Below, in pieces: positions 4,904 to 5,427 of a stretch of 5,427 bases of DNA. The stretch is taken from contig JAOZTM010000012.1 of NCBI GenBank assembly GCA_029942215.1, forward strand, positions 1 through 5,427, given 5' to 3'. The notes under the pieces were generated by a model, which saw only the letters and a program-made list of their open reading frames with translations, did no database searches and was not told where the DNA came from. Position 1 is the stretch's first letter, and every line of letters starts with the position of its first letter. The stretch is from Metamycoplasmataceae bacterium (GTDB lineage: Bacteria; Bacillota_I; Bacilli_A; Mycoplasmatales; Metamycoplasmataceae). Both the position numbers and the translations under genes were made by a program.

Positions 4904-5427
4904 ATGAAATTATCACTAATACTACCAATCTATAAAGATCAAAAAGGATTAACTAAATTTATATCAAGAATGAAAGAACAAACTTCGAAAGATTTCCAAG
5001 TTATTTTTGTTGTTGATACTAATAGAGAAAAGGTTCTTCAAACTATTGATTCAGCTTCTAAAGTTATTAAATATAAAATTGTGTTCAACTCAGCAAGATC
5101 AGGAAGATCATCAGCTATCATGGATGGTGCAGCAGAAGCTACAGGTACATATACAATAATAATGTCTACTTCTGATTCATTCAAAAAGACTTTCGTTGAA
5201 GACTCAATTAAAGTTATTGAAAAACAAAAATCAGACATTATTGAATTCGAAGCTAGATTCAAATCTCCAATCAAGTTTGATGGGAAGATTAGACTTTCTA
5301 TTCCTTCTGAAACTGTTATTGCTGATAAACCAGAAATCCTTGCATACTCATACTTCTTTGATTTCAATAAGTTCTTTAAAACATCTGTTCTTAAAAAGAC
5401 ATTAGAAGTTCCTGAAAGAGCACTTTC
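4904..5427 (+). CDS. Family-2-like glycosyltransferase, N-terminal part (runs off right edge)
   Basis: 174 complete codons are present and the gene continues beyond the window. The start MKLSLILPIYKDQKGL is the typical GT-A opening of family 2 (hydrophobic strand, then P-x-Y), followed by KDFQVIFVVDTN (30-40), whose D38 is in the position of the nucleotide-binding aspartate. NSARSGRSSAIMDGAAEATGTYTIIM (62-87, given in part here) corresponds to the conserved N-x-G-x-x-x-A-R-N-x-G...A-x-G-x-Y-I region. At the usual DXD metal-binding site the sequence is STSDSF (88-93), with only D91 acidic. Such enzymes in mollicutes usually make membrane glycolipids or capsule, but the acceptor cannot be inferred here. 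A strong Shine-Dalgarno (AAAGGAG) precedes the ATG. It lies after the asnS terminator with its own promoter, so it is a separate unit. It could be a non-catalytic or divergent member. Confidence 0.68.
   Translation, partial: MKLSLILPIYKDQKGLTKFISRMKEQTSKDFQVIFVVDTNREKVLQTIDSASKVIKYKIVFNSARSGRSSAIMDGAAEATGTYTIIMSTSDSFKKTFVEDSIKVIEKQKSDIIEFEARFKSPIKFDGKIRLSIPSETVIADKPEILAYSYFFDFNKFFKTSVLKKTLEVPERAL

Noticed and set aside
5038..5405. Open frames overlapping the glycosyltransferase on both strands
   Set aside because: The 4904 frame has a strong Shine-Dalgarno and a recognisable GT-A N-terminus; the others have no support.
1..5427. CRISPR array, insertion sequence, tRNA or rRNA gene, or a novel accessory system
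   Set aside because: I saw no regularly spaced repeats, transposase, tRNA-like structure or rRNA sequence; the window is core chromosome around the origin.

Overview
The window is the replication-origin region of a mollicute (Mycoplasma/Spiroplasma/Entomoplasma-type) chromosome. Three things support this. The DNA is very AT-rich. The gene order rpmH-rnpA-yidC on one side and dnaA-dnaN on the other is the classic bacterial oriC neighbourhood. UGA is clearly read as tryptophan (genetic code 4): eight in-frame UGA codons fall inside otherwise intact, conserved proteins (two each in yidC and dnaA, one in dnaN, three in asnS), against a single UGG in rnpA. Code 4 argues against Acholeplasma and phytoplasmas. 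I cannot place the organism more precisely from the sequence alone.

Layout. On the minus strand, reading leftward from about position 700: a promoter with an extended -10 box, rpmH (ribosomal protein bL34, absent from a simple long-ORF scan because it is only 47 aa), rnpA (RNase P protein), and the first 67 codons of yidC (membrane insertase), which runs off the left edge. Positions 668-949 form a divergent intergenic region with DnaA boxes and the dnaA promoter. On the plus strand follow dnaA (442 aa), a 120-bp spacer with a second group of DnaA-box-like sites, dnaN (365 aa), asnS (asparaginyl-tRNA synthetase, 440 aa), an intrinsic terminator, and the first 174 codons of a family-2-like glycosyltransferase that runs off the right edge.

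How it works together. DnaA binds boxes on both sides of its own gene, which suggests a bipartite origin of the Bacillus type. DnaN is the sliding clamp loaded after opening. The leftward operon makes a ribosomal protein, the tRNA-processing RNase P subunit and the insertase. asnS is only 7 bp behind dnaN and probably shares its transcript, and the terminator directly after asnS separates that unit from the glycosyltransferase.

This is mostly core chromosome, and I see no novel accessory system, mobile element, CRISPR array or RNA gene. The points most worth a second look are: a dnaA promoter placed so that the mRNA should be leaderless; five consecutive NTA triplets (a possible DnaA-trio unwinding element) abutting a DnaA-box-like site upstream of dnaN; three box-like sites at exact 11-bp steps upstream of dnaA; and unusual residues in the DnaA P-loop and in its DNA-binding signature.
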